Part shown: in pieces, positions 6,954 to 14,417 of the stretch | Layout of the letters: each line of letters starts with the position of its first letter | How positions within the stretch are numbered: the stretch's first letter is position 1 | From: Bacteroides sp. UBA939 | Lineage (GTDB): Bacteria; Bacteroidota; Bacteroidia; Bacteroidales; Bacteroidaceae | Length of the DNA stretch: 19,207 nucleotides | Assembly: GCF_002293435.1 (NCBI RefSeq) | Contig: NZ_DBDF01000171.1 | Coordinates: forward strand, 13,955-33,161 | Reading direction: 5' to 3' | Notes under the pieces: model-generated | What the model saw: only the letters and a program-made list of their open reading frames with translations | Databases searched by the model: none | What the model was told of the DNA's origin: nothing | Made by a program: the position numbers and the translations under genes

Positions 6954-8082
6954 GACGGGGTGGAAGCAGGTGAAATTGGGAGAAATATGTAGTGGTGAAT
7001 CATCCAATGTTTCCCAAAACAAGATACAACATCTAATGGGTAATTATCCTATTTTTGGAGCAAGTGGTTATATCCAAAACATTGATTTTTACAAGCAAGA
7101 CAAGGAATATATTGGGGTAGTAAAAGATGGAGCAGGAGTAGGAAGGGTAATGAGACTCCCGGCTGAGTCATCTATTCTTGGGACTCTACAATACATAATA
7201 CCAAATAAAGGAACAGATATAAATTTTCTATTCTATCTATTGGGTAAATTAAAATTGGATAGATATGCATCTGGGGCAACCATTCCACATATTTATTATC
7301 GAGATTATTCCAATGAAAAAGTACTCTTGCCCCCATTTGAAACTCAACGCCATATAGCCGCCACTTTAGACAAAGCCAATGAACTCATCGCTTTACGCAA
7401 AAAGCAATTGGAAGAATTGGATGCACTTGCTGAATCTGTGTTTTATGAACTGTTTGGTGATCCGGTGAAGAATGAAAAGAGGTGGGAGAAACTAACGTTA
7501 TCACAGTTTTATAAGAATGGAAATTCAGCAATAAAATGTGGACCTTTTGGTAGTGCATTGAAAAAAGAAGAGTATACGTCTTTCGGCATCCCAGTATGGA
7601 ATATGGACAACATTTCTAAAAATGGGAAATTTGACAGCTCTGTCAATTTGTGGATTAATACTCAAAAATATAAAGAGTTAGAATCATACAATGTTATTGA
7701 TGGTGATATAATAATTTCTCGAGCTGGGACAGTAGGAAAAATGTGTGTTGTTAAATCTCAATACCCGCAATCAATCATAAGCACTAATTTGATTAGATTG
7801 AGATTAAACGATAAATTGCTGCCCCTGTTTTTTGTGTTTCTGATGACTTGTTATGGAAATAAGATATGTAGATTGAAAGTTGGAGAAGATGGGGCATTTA
7901 CACATATGAATACAGGTGTATTAAATAGTATCATATTCCCTTATCCTCCTCTTTCACTCCAAGTTCGCTTCGCTACCATCATCGAAAAAATCGAAGAACA
8001 AAAAACACTGGTACGCCAAGCCTTGAAAGAAAGTGAAGACCTATTTCAACGATTGATGGAGGATTTGTTTCATCCCAAATAA
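6946..8082 (+). CDS. hsdS: Type I restriction-modification specificity subunit HsdS
   Basis: A 378-residue specificity subunit that sets the DNA target for both methylation and cutting. Two target recognition domains alternate with two conserved helical spacers: TRD1 about residues 5-130, spacer 1 about 131-172 (TQRHIAATLDKANELIALRKKQLEELDALAE), TRD2 about 177-330, spacer 2 about 335-378 (ATIIEKIEEQKTLVRQALKES). A bipartite target is expected, but its sequence cannot be read from the protein. The start ATGAATAA overlaps the end of rhuM by 8 bases behind AGGAGG. It is the only specificity gene here. No recombinase or inverted hsdS fragment lies nearby, so there is no sign of the shuffling seen in some Bacteroides type I loci. 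Confidence 0.93.
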   Translation: MNKTGWKQVKLGEICSGESSNVSQNKIQHLMGNYPIFGASGYIQNIDFYKQDKEYIGVVKDGAGVGRVMRLPAESSILGTLQYIIPNKGTDINFLFYLLGKLKLDRYASGATIPHIYYRDYSNEKVLLPPFETQRHIAATLDKANELIALRKKQLEELDALAESVFYELFGDPVKNEKRWEKLTLSQFYKNGNSAIKCGPFGSALKKEEYTSFGIPVWNMDNISKNGKFDSSVNLWINTQKYKELESYNVIDGDIIISRAGTVGKMCVVKSQYPQSIISTNLIRLRLNDKLLPLFFVFLMTCYGNKICRLKVGEDGAFTHMNTGVLNSIIFPYPPLSLQVRFATIIEKIEEQKTLVRQALKESEDLFQRLMEDLFHPK

Positions 8083-8093
8083 AAGCAAATGCC

Positions 8094-11000
8094 ATGAAAA
8101 AAAGCAATTTCAGTTTTTTGGAAGACCGTTTTCCTGAACATTATAAGTTAGCGGTAGAGGCTGAACAAAATATGTTTGCCAAGCCCCGCACATCGGTCAT
8201 ATATGCTCGCCTTACGCTTGAAGAACTTATTAAATGGATATACACCTACGATACCACCTTGTCAGATAATATTCCGGAGAAACAAACGCTCGAAGGTCTG
8301 ATGTATCATGCTCCTTTCAAACAACTGATTGCTTCTGTTCCCAACATGATTGATGGCTTAACGGTGATTCGTAAAAATGGGAATCAAGCTTTGCACAACA
8401 AAAATGAAGTATTACTCCGCTATGCGCATGTGTCGGTCAATAACCTGTATGAGTTTGCCAAATGGATATATTACACCTATATTGACAGTGCTGTCAAATT
8501 GCCTTTTTCACTGGACAATGCATTAATTTCCCGTGGCGATGGTTCCGCAGAGAATATGGCGGCAGTTAAGACATTGCATACTCAATTAGACCAAATCAAA
8601 CAGGAAGCCGAACAATCACTTCAACAAAAAGAAACCGAAATAGAACGGCTTCGTGATGAAATAGCCCGAATCAAAGCTGAAAACCAAGCTAAACCGGTTG
8701 AGGCATTTACCCTGAATCCGGCAACGGAAGCGGAAACCCGCCGGGTACTTATTGATGTGATGCTACGGGAAGCCGGTTGGCAACTGAACGATAAGGATGA
8801 TACCGAGTTTGAAGTTTGCGGTATGCCAAACAAAACAGGAATCGGTTATGTGGATTATGTGCTTTGGGGAAACGACGGTTTGCCATTGGCAGTGGTAGAA
8901 GCAAAAAACACATTACATGACTCTCGCAATGGACAACATCAGGCTAAATTGTATGCCGATTGTTTGCAAAAACGTTTTGGTCGTCGCCCGGTTATTTTTT
9001 ATTCCAACGGATACGATACCTGGATATGGGATGATTGCTTGTATCCACCTCGCAAGGTTTCGGGATTCTATTCCAAAGATGAGTTGGAATGGACAATTTC
9101 AAAACGCATAAACAAACCCTTATCCGATGCACAGGTAAATAAAGACATTGCCGGACGCTATTATCAGGAAGAAGCACTGAAACGGGTAGCCGAAACATTC
9201 GATGCTAAGCACCGGAAAGCATTGCTGGTAATGGCTACAGGGACAGGGAAAACCCGTACAGCCGTTGCTTTTACGGAAATGATGATGAAACAGGGATGGG
9301 CACGCCGGATTCTCTTTCTGGCCGATCGCAATGCATTAGTCATTCAGGCAAAAAGGAATTATGTCAAATTGCTACCTGACTTATCTTGTGCCGACATAAC
9401 GAAAGAAAAGGAAAATATCCTTAATCGAATGATTTTCTCTACTTATCCCACTATCATCAATAAGATAGACAGTGAGAAAATCAATGATTTATTAGTGTAC
9501 TCACCCGGTCATTTCGATTTAATCATCATTGATGAAGCCCATCGTTCTATATACCAGAGATATCAGGCCATTTTCCAGTATTTCGATGCTTTACTGTTAG
9601 GGCTTACGGCTACGCCTAAATCAGATGTCGACAAAAACACATACGAATTCTTCGATTTGGAAAACCACAACCCGACCTATGCGTACGAGTTGGATAAAGC
9701 TGTGATAGATAAATTTCTTGTTCCACCGAAGAAAGTGGTAGTAACAACGAAATTCCTGCGCGACGGAATTAAATATAGTGAACTTTCGGATGAAGAAAAG
9801 GCTGAATACGAAGAAAAATTCTACGATGAAATAACCGGCACAATGCCTGAAGAAATAGATTCTTCAGAATTGAACCAATTTGTGTTTAATCAAGATACCG
9901 TCGATAAGGTCTTAAATCAGTTGATGGCCGACGGACTAAAGATAGAAGGCGGTGATAAAATCGGAAAGACTATCATTTTCGCTAAGAATCACGACCATGC
10001 CATTTTTATTCAGGAACGTTTTTGCAAATTATATCCTCATTTGGGTGGCGACTTCATTCAGGTAATCGACAATTATCAAGCATACGCGCAAAGTTTGATT
10101 GATGATTTCAGCAATGCCCGAAAACATCCTCAAATCGCAGTATCGGTCGATATGCTGGATACGGGCATTGATATTCCTGAGATTCTGAACTTGGTCTTTT
10201 TTAAGGTGGTTCGTTCATCTGTTAAGTTCTGGCAAATGATTGGGCGGGGGACTCGTTTGTGTCCGGGTATTTTTGGTATTCCAAAAAGTGAGGAAGACAA
10301 ATCGAAAGACAAACAAGATTTCTTAATATTCGATTATTGTGGCAATTTTGAATTTTTCGGAGTCAATCCGGATGGGTTTGAAGCTAAACTGCCAAAGCCT
10401 GTGTCTCAACGCATCATGGAAGCCCGTATTAGAATAGCGCAGGCTTTAGACGGTAAAGAGTTCGAAGATGAAGCACATCAATCGTTGCGAAAAGAAATAT
10501 TGGATACTGTTCATCAAACAGTTTTACACTTAAACAGAAACAGCTTTGTTGTTAAAGCTGTATTGCGCGAAGTCGATACATTCGGCAAGAGGGAAAAATG
10601 GGATAGTCTCTCCCCAGCAGATATAGCAATCGTTTTCGAGAAGTTGACGCCTTTAGCAGAACCTGATGATCCGGATGAAGATGCTCGTAGATTTGATTTG
10701 CTCATGTTGAATTTCATGCTTTCATTTATTGAAGGGAATGCAGATGTCTATAGATATACGTCGAATGTAAAGTCCATATCCCAAAACCTATTAAAGAAAA
10801 TAAATCTTCCGCTCGTTAAACAGAAAGAAGGACTATTAAGAACTATCACTATAGAAGATTTCTGGAAAAAATCAGTATCAGTTGTTGCATTAGAAAATAT
10901 AAGGGTTGAAATCCGCAACCTCATCCGGCTTTTGGAGAAAGAAAAAAGAAGCATTGTATATTCCAACTTTGAAGATAAATTGACATCATCTGTCGTTTCG

Positions 11001-11492
11001 GATGCTTTGGTTACTTATACCATGTCGGATAACTACAAACAGCGTGTAGAAAGATATGTTCGTGAGAATGAAAGTAATCCTGTTATCCGGAAACTGAAAC
11101 AAAATATCCCAATCACTTCGTCTGAATTACAACAATTAGAAAACATGTTGTTCGACGGTAAAGAAAGAGGCACAAAAGAAGATTTTATCAAAACCCATGG
11201 GCAACAACCATTGGGTAAGTTTATTCGAAGTATCATAGGTTTGGATGTAAATGCCGCAAAAGCTGCATTCGGTGGTTTTTTAAATGCAGGAAATCTCTTT
11301 GCTGATCAAATTCGTTTTATAAATATGATTATTGACTATTTAACTAAAAATGGAATAATTGAAGCCGATATGCTCTTCGACGAACCATTTACAAAATTCC
11401 ATACTCAAGGAGTTGCCGGACTATTCGATGATGATACTACCTCTAAAATCATAGCGATTCTGAACCATATCAATGCCAATGCAGCGGCATAA
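8094..11492 (+). CDS. hsdR: Type I restriction enzyme subunit HsdR, with DUF4145-like N-terminus
   Basis: A 1132-residue translocase/nuclease subunit that pulls DNA and cuts unmethylated targets. Residues about 20-130 look like DUF4145 (YARLTLEELIKWIY ... VIRKNGNQALHNK), followed by a coiled coil (about 155-198). The HSDR_N nuclease has D254 (YVDYVL) and E269-A-K271 (VVEAK), the PD-(D/E)XK core. The helicase motor has Walker A ATGTGKT (381-387), DEAH (480-483) and LTATP (504-508), then SVDMLDTGIDIPE and QMIGRGTRL. The C-terminal part resembles the EcoEI-type R domain. All catalytic motifs are intact. It begins 11 bases after hsdS and is followed by a terminator, so it is the last gene of the operon. 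Confidence 0.95.
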   Translation: MKKSNFSFLEDRFPEHYKLAVEAEQNMFAKPRTSVIYARLTLEELIKWIYTYDTTLSDNIPEKQTLEGLMYHAPFKQLIASVPNMIDGLTVIRKNGNQALHNKNEVLLRYAHVSVNNLYEFAKWIYYTYIDSAVKLPFSLDNALISRGDGSAENMAAVKTLHTQLDQIKQEAEQSLQQKETEIERLRDEIARIKAENQAKPVEAFTLNPATEAETRRVLIDVMLREAGWQLNDKDDTEFEVCGMPNKTGIGYVDYVLWGNDGLPLAVVEAKNTLHDSRNGQHQAKLYADCLQKRFGRRPVIFYSNGYDTWIWDDCLYPPRKVSGFYSKDELEWTISKRINKPLSDAQVNKDIAGRYYQEEALKRVAETFDAKHRKALLVMATGTGKTRTAVAFTEMMMKQGWARRILFLADRNALVIQAKRNYVKLLPDLSCADITKEKENILNRMIFSTYPTIINKIDSEKINDLLVYSPGHFDLIIIDEAHRSIYQRYQAIFQYFDALLLGLTATPKSDVDKNTYEFFDLENHNPTYAYELDKAVIDKFLVPPKKVVVTTKFLRDGIKYSELSDEEKAEYEEKFYDEITGTMPEEIDSSELNQFVFNQDTVDKVLNQLMADGLKIEGGDKIGKTIIFAKNHDHAIFIQERFCKLYPHLGGDFIQVIDNYQAYAQSLIDDFSNARKHPQIAVSVDMLDTGIDIPEILNLVFFKVVRSSVKFWQMIGRGTRLCPGIFGIPKSEEDKSKDKQDFLIFDYCGNFEFFGVNPDGFEAKLPKPVSQRIMEARIRIAQALDGKEFEDEAHQSLRKEILDTVHQTVLHLNRNSFVVKAVLREVDTFGKREKWDSLSPADIAIVFEKLTPLAEPDDPDEDARRFDLLMLNFMLSFIEGNADVYRYTSNVKSISQNLLKKINLPLVKQKEGLLRTITIEDFWKKSVSVVALENIRVEIRNLIRLLEKEKRSIVYSNFEDKLTSSVVSDALVTYTMSDNYKQRVERYVRENESNPVIRKLKQNIPITSSELQQLENMLFDGKERGTKEDFIKTHGQQPLGKFIRSIIGLDVNAAKAAFGGFLNAGNLFADQIRFINMIIDYLTKNGIIEADMLFDEPFTKFHTQGVAGLFDDDTTSKIIAILNHINANAAA

Positions 11493-11515
11493 CAAATAGC
11501 TAAAAACAATCCGAG

Positions 11516-11548
11516 AAACTCGTCAAATAAAAAATGGCGAGTTTTTTT
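11516..11548 (+). terminator. Terminator of the hsd operon
   Basis: AAACTCG (11516-11522) pairs with CGAGTTT (11538-11544), running into a T-run that ends at 11548. It lies 24 bases after the hsdR stop, so it separates the hsd operon from the small genes downstream, which then need their own promoter. Confidence 0.75.
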
Positions 11549-11552
11549 GTTT

Positions 11553-11573
11553 CTATGCAGATAGGCTGCATAG
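11553..11573 (+). promoter_or_regulatory. Second operator-like inverted repeat
   Basis: CTATGCAG-ATAGG-CTGCATAG differs from the copy before hsdM (4412-4432) at one spacer base only. It sits right after the hsdR terminator and 8 bases upstream of CATCTTTG, the same distance as in the first copy. This shared design argues for a common regulator acting on the hsd operon and on the small gene at 11616. Confidence 0.7.
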
Positions 11574-11581
11574 TTGCATCT

Positions 11582-11589
11582 CATCTTTG
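11582..11589 (+). promoter_or_regulatory. -7-like element of the small Cys-rich gene
   Basis: CATCTTTG matches TAnnTTTG except for its first base. It lies 26 bases before the ATG at 11616. The -33 region is taken up by the inverted repeat 11553-11573, as in front of hsdM. Confidence 0.5.
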
Positions 11590-11615
11590 CAGTATAACTT
11601 TAAAAGTATATCAAT

Positions 11616-11822
11616 ATGGATTATTATTATGTAAACAAGAACGCTCAGCCAACAGGCGAGCACGAAGTACACAAAAGTACATGCAGTTACCTTCCCGATG
11701 TAAACAACCGGATTGGATTAGGCTATTTTTTCAGTTGCGCAGAGGCATTAAAAGAAGCCAGAAAGTATTATAACAATGTAGATGGCTGTTATTATTGTTG
11801 CCCAACCTGTCACAAGAGGTAA
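11616..11822 (+). CDS. Small Cys/His-rich protein, candidate zinc-binding
   Basis: A 68-residue protein with no signal peptide, so probably cytoplasmic. It begins MDYYYVNKNAQPTGEHEVH, then has C23 (HKSTCSYLP), a segment GYFFSCAEALKEARKYY, and ends GCYYCCPTCHKR. The pattern H-x3-C, SC-x-EA-x2-EA and C-x2-CC-x2-CH recalls the Ada-like zinc-binding fold found in DNA-related proteins (H..C...L, F.S..EA...G...C..C), and I suspect it binds zinc. I recognise no named family. It has its own operator and promoter, and the operator matches the one before hsdM, so it is probably switched together with the restriction enzyme. It could be a helper, a modulator or an antitoxin-like safeguard. Nothing in the sequence chooses between these. 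Confidence 0.75.
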   Translation: MDYYYVNKNAQPTGEHEVHKSTCSYLPDVNNRIGLGYFFSCAEALKEARKYYNNVDGCYYCCPTCHKR

Positions 11823-11923
11823 TGCAAAAAGTTAAGAGAAAAATATGGTCACTGTTATACCAGCAAATAATAGACAGGGTAGTCTTTCCTGAATAATTTG
11901 AGATTACTTAAAAACATATGTTT

Positions 11924-12091
11924 ATGAGAGCACCTATAGGTACTACTGCATCTACAGGACAGAAATGTCCGGAAAGTGGTGTATGGCAGGTTGTGGCTTA
12001 TCCAACAACAACTGCTCCAATAGCCAAAGGTAATACTATGCCTCCGTATAGCGGAAAAGCTGTAACATGGAAACTTATCCAGTACGCTTAA
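11924..12091 (+). CDS. 55-residue YjzC-like small protein
   Basis: ATG 11924 to TAA 12091. The protein has TGQKCPESGVW near residues 11-21, a middle VVAYPTTTAPIAKGNTMPPY, and the end KAVTWKLIQYA. The order GQ-x-x-P-x-SG-x-W, KG-x-x-x-PP, W resembles YjzC-like and other short 'GQ.aP.SG.y' proteins of unknown function. It lies 101 bases after the Cys-rich gene with no terminator between, so it may be co-transcribed, and a strong terminator follows at 12102. It has no signal peptide or membrane segment. I consider it a real gene because of the intact motif, clean start and dedicated terminator. Confidence 0.6.
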   Translation: MRAPIGTTASTGQKCPESGVWQVVAYPTTTAPIAKGNTMPPYSGKAVTWKLIQYA

Positions 12092-12101
12092 TAGTATTGT
12101 A

Positions 12102-12149
12102 AAAGAGGGATTATTCCAATGGGTTAGGATAATCCCTCTTTCCTTTTTT
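12102..12149 (+). terminator. Strong intrinsic terminator
   Basis: AAAGAGGGATTA (12102-12113) pairs perfectly with TAATCCCTCTTT (12130-12141). The stem extends with TCC/GGA after a one-base bulge, and CC and six T (12144-12149) follow. It ends the unit of the two small proteins. Confidence 0.85.
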
Positions 12150-12153
12150 ATAG

Positions 12154-12284
12154 TTGATCAAAAAAGAAGCGCAGGAAGTTGGGTTTTGCGCAGGTTATGA
12201 ACATTACGCTCATTTCACACGGGCATTCAAACGAAAATCGGACATTTTCCATTGAACTACTGGAGTATTAGCTCTAAGCGATAA
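12154..12284 (+). pseudogene. AraC-family HTH C-terminal fragment
   Basis: From 12154 the translation is LIKKEAQEVGFCAGYEHYAH, then FTRAFKRKS. After a frame change near 12238 it continues GHFPLNYWSISSKR, stop at 12284. This is the second HTH of an AraC/XylS regulator (EVGF...HFTRAFKRK.G..P..Y). The rest of the gene is absent, since a terminator and an in-frame stop lie just upstream. It is a decayed remnant without expected function. Confidence 0.6.
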
Positions 12285-12330
12285 ATCCAATAGAAAACAC
12301 TCTTCAAAACACCTTACCTCAAACATTTTT

Positions 12331-12420
12331 TTTGTTCTTATCACGTATTATTTACTATATTTGCACATTAAGTTTGAGGTGTTAATTATATATGTCTATT
12401 CCGATGGAACTAAAAGAAAT
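12331..12420 (+). promoter_or_regulatory. Second copy of the HTH leader, with a consensus promoter
   Basis: TTTG (12331-12334), 21 bases, TATATTTG (12356-12363) is a full consensus Bacteroides promoter. 12335-12384 matches 3142-3191 at 44 of 50 positions, and the following ATGGAACTAAAAGAAATA (12404 on) resembles the start of the HTH gene at 3208 (MEL.-.I). Here the HTH frame stops after nine codons (MELKEIFLR), and its TGA overlaps the ATG of the nuclease remnant at 12430. It is the leader of a lost HTH gene now fused to the nuclease remnant. Confidence 0.65.
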
Positions 12421-12429
12421 ATTTTTAAG

Positions 12430-13207
12430 ATGAAGCAGTACAACCGAATCATGTTAGGCAAAGGTGGAATTTACGCTGACACCTGCTTGAAAGAAAATTA
12501 TATTGGGGCTGATTTTAATATAAATCAGGATTTATCAGGGAAGTTTCCGGAAGAATGGCGATTATTCAATAAAGAATTTATACCCATTTACTTACAGGAA
12601 AATCCTAAGAAAGGAAAAGTTTCGGCAGGATTGTCCTGTGGTATGCTTTGGACTATCTGTAAAGGACTGAAAATTGGCGATATTGTTTTATGTCCCAATG
12701 GGAATAGCGAATATTATGTAGATGCTATTTTTGGTAATTATTTTTATGATCCAAGTAAGCCGCTTTTTCATTGCCGTTCGGTTCAATGGATGCAAAAAAC
12801 TATTTCCCGAAAAGAAATGAGTTCCGAATTGCAGCGTTCGACTGGTTCAAAACTGGAAACACACGCCACTTGCCAAAGAATACGATATTTATGAAGACAA
12901 TGGTGATTTAGTTGGTCAACAATATCCAAGCGATACAGGCCCGATAGATATTTTAGCTATCAGTAAGGATAAGAAGACTATCTTGGTTATTGAGTTAAAG
13001 AAAGGTCGAACATCGGATGTCGTTGTTGGACAGATTCAGCGATATATGGGCTACGTGAAAGAAGAATTGGCAGAGCCTAATCAAGCAGTAAAAGGGATGA
13101 TAATCGCGTTGGAAGCAGACACTCGTTTGAAAAGGGCGTTAGCGGTTACCTCGAATATTGAGTTTTATCGTTATAAGATTGATTTCAAGTTGTATAAAGG
13201 AATGTAA
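12430..13207 (+). pseudogene. Broken endonuclease: EVE/PUA-like plus NucS (DUF91)-like domains
   Basis: The N-terminal frame (12430-12894) encodes MKQYNRIMLGKGGIYADTC... GLSCGMLWTICKGLKIGDIV LCPNG..., resembling the EVE/PUA-like domain of modification-dependent nucleases. After KEMSSELQRSTGS (about 12850) the match ends. The C-terminal part continues in another frame from about 12855 to 13207: NWKHTPLAKEYDIYEDNG, GPIDILAISKDKKTILVIEL, GQIQRYMGY, NIEFYRYKIDFKLYKGM. GPIDIL with VIELKKG is the D...ExK core of a NucS-like PD-(D/E)XK nuclease. The break is best explained by a deletion with frame change that removed the linker between domains. Family placement is from motif recognition, not a search. 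The active-site half lacks a good start, so function is unlikely. Confidence 0.7.
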
Positions 13208-13220
13208 GAACAAAAATATT

Positions 13221-13831
13221 ATGATTGCCAAAGACGAACTCAAACATATCCTCATTGATACGGAAAGTTATCACATTGAGCGAACTATATGAAACCAACA
13301 CCCCAGTGCAGTTCTACGAATACGACGACCGGATTGAAGTTCAAAACCCAGGCGGATTATATGGGAAAGTCAGCCCTGCAAACTTCCCAAATGTAAGCGA
13401 CTATCGTAATCCGTTTATTGCTGAAGCCATGAAGATGTTGGGTTATGTCAATCGTTTCAGCCGTGGCGTGTATCGGGTTCAAAAGGAATTAGTAGAAAAC
13501 GGTAATGGTGAAGCTGCATTTGATTTTTCGCTGATTACGGCTTTCAGAGTAGTGGAAAAAGTTTCAGGAAAGTATTTTGAGGCAGGTTTTGGGGCAGAGA
13601 ATGTACTGGAAGCCCAAGAAACCCCCAAGAAGCCCCCAAGAAAAGCCCAAGAAAATTCAAGAAGAGATTATGGCAATAATAGGGGCAAATCCGCAAGTAA
13701 CACGTAAAGAATTAGCTGTGTTGTTGAATCGATCACCCGAAAGTATAAGGCATCATTTACAACAGCTAACCCAAAACAGTGTCATCAAGCACGAAGGTTC
13801 CACTAAAGCTGGGAAATGGGTAATACTATAG
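13221..13831 (+). pseudogene. Deleted AlbA_2 / HATPase_c_4-type regulator
   Basis: ATG 13221 encodes MIAKDELKHILIDTESYHIE RT, the normal start of AlbA_2 (Schlafen-like) ATP-binding regulators. At about 13287 it jumps, in another frame, to the C-terminal half: ETNTPVQFYEYDDRIEVQNP GG, YRNPFIAEAMKMLGYVNRFS RGV (HATPase_c_4-like). Several hundred residues of the family are missing. Near 13615-13650, a region with two C5 runs and CCCAAGAA-type repeats, the frame shifts again. The natural C-terminal winged helix (KIQEEIMAIIGANPQVTRKE LAVLLNRSPESIRHHL) is then read to 13831. So it carries at least one large deletion and one frameshift. Confidence 0.7.
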
Positions 13832-14096
13832 GATGTGGTTCGTCACTTCTATGCAACTTTAGGTGAATATTGGGGCACATTCTGCAATGCAGTTCCCTTT
13901 CTGGTATAATGGTTGCAAGATTCCCTTCTACTATAACTTAAATGATTATTGCGTAAAAACCACGAAGATGTAATTTCTTCTAAAACTACGATGAATAAAC
14001 AGTTTGAAGCAAACTGCTTGCACCAAAGTAGCGAAGAATCTATAATTTTCATATTATAATTTCAGGTGATTATAGAAGATAATCACAAAAAAGTTT

Positions 14097-14104
14097 TATA
14101 TTTG
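14097..14104 (+). promoter_or_regulatory. Possible -7 element of the PEGA operon
   Basis: TATATTTG fits TAnnTTTG. No TTTG stands 19-21 bases upstream. If used, it gives a leader of about 300 bases that contains the hairpin at 14277-14360. Confidence 0.35.
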
Positions 14105-14276
14105 CAGGCAAAACTGTGCTAATTTATAGTGATAAATAGCAGTTATGGTTTTTGTTTTTTAGAATTATTAAGCGCAAGAAGCGTAAAGTTATTATCCCCT
14201 TCTCTTTCGAATCTGGAAAATTCAAAACGCCATGGGGTAATAGCAATAGTTTCTTCACGTCTATGTATAAACTTAG

Positions 14277-14360
14277 GCGTGAGGGCTGTTGTCTATTTAT
14301 GGTGTCGGGCATTTTCCAGAGCCTTGAAAGAGAAGAAATAGACAATAACAGTCCTCACGC
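14277..14360 (+). other. Long imperfect hairpin in the leader of the PEGA operon
   Basis: The left arm 14277-14298 (GCGTGAGGGCTGTT then GTCTATTT) pairs with the right arm 14336-14360 (AAATAGAC AAT AACAGTCCTCACGC). There is one G-T pair and a three-base bulge, around a loop of 37 bases. TTTCTTT follows at 14361-14367. It could be an attenuator, a leader structure controlling the operon, or the remains of a small element. It ends 57 bases before the start codon at 14418. Confidence 0.5.
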
Positions 14361-14417
14361 TTTCTTTATATATAATCCCCGCTAACTGAGGATAGGCGGA
14401 AGAAACGAAAAACGTAT

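Larger units (their letters stand above)
13832..14417. other. Intergenic region before the surface-protein operon
   Basis: 586 bases without a convincing gene. It holds a small palindrome CAGTTTG-AAG-CAAACTG near 14000, a possible -7 box at 14097-14104 and the long imperfect hairpin at 14277-14360. Reading frames of 67-77 codons here start at TTG or GTG or run antisense, and show no family likeness. Apart from these I see nothing. Confidence 0.55.

Noticed and set aside
6946..8082. Phase-variable hsdS shuffling locus
   Set aside because: Only one hsdS, no silent specificity fragments, no site-specific recombinase and no inverted repeats inside the gene were seen.
13849..14052. Minus-strand frame of 67 codons
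   Set aside because: No family likeness, no promoter and no ribosome site; probably chance.
14152..14385. Plus-strand frame of 77 codons in the PEGA leader
   Set aside because: It would start at TTG, runs through both hairpin arms, and has no recognisable motif.
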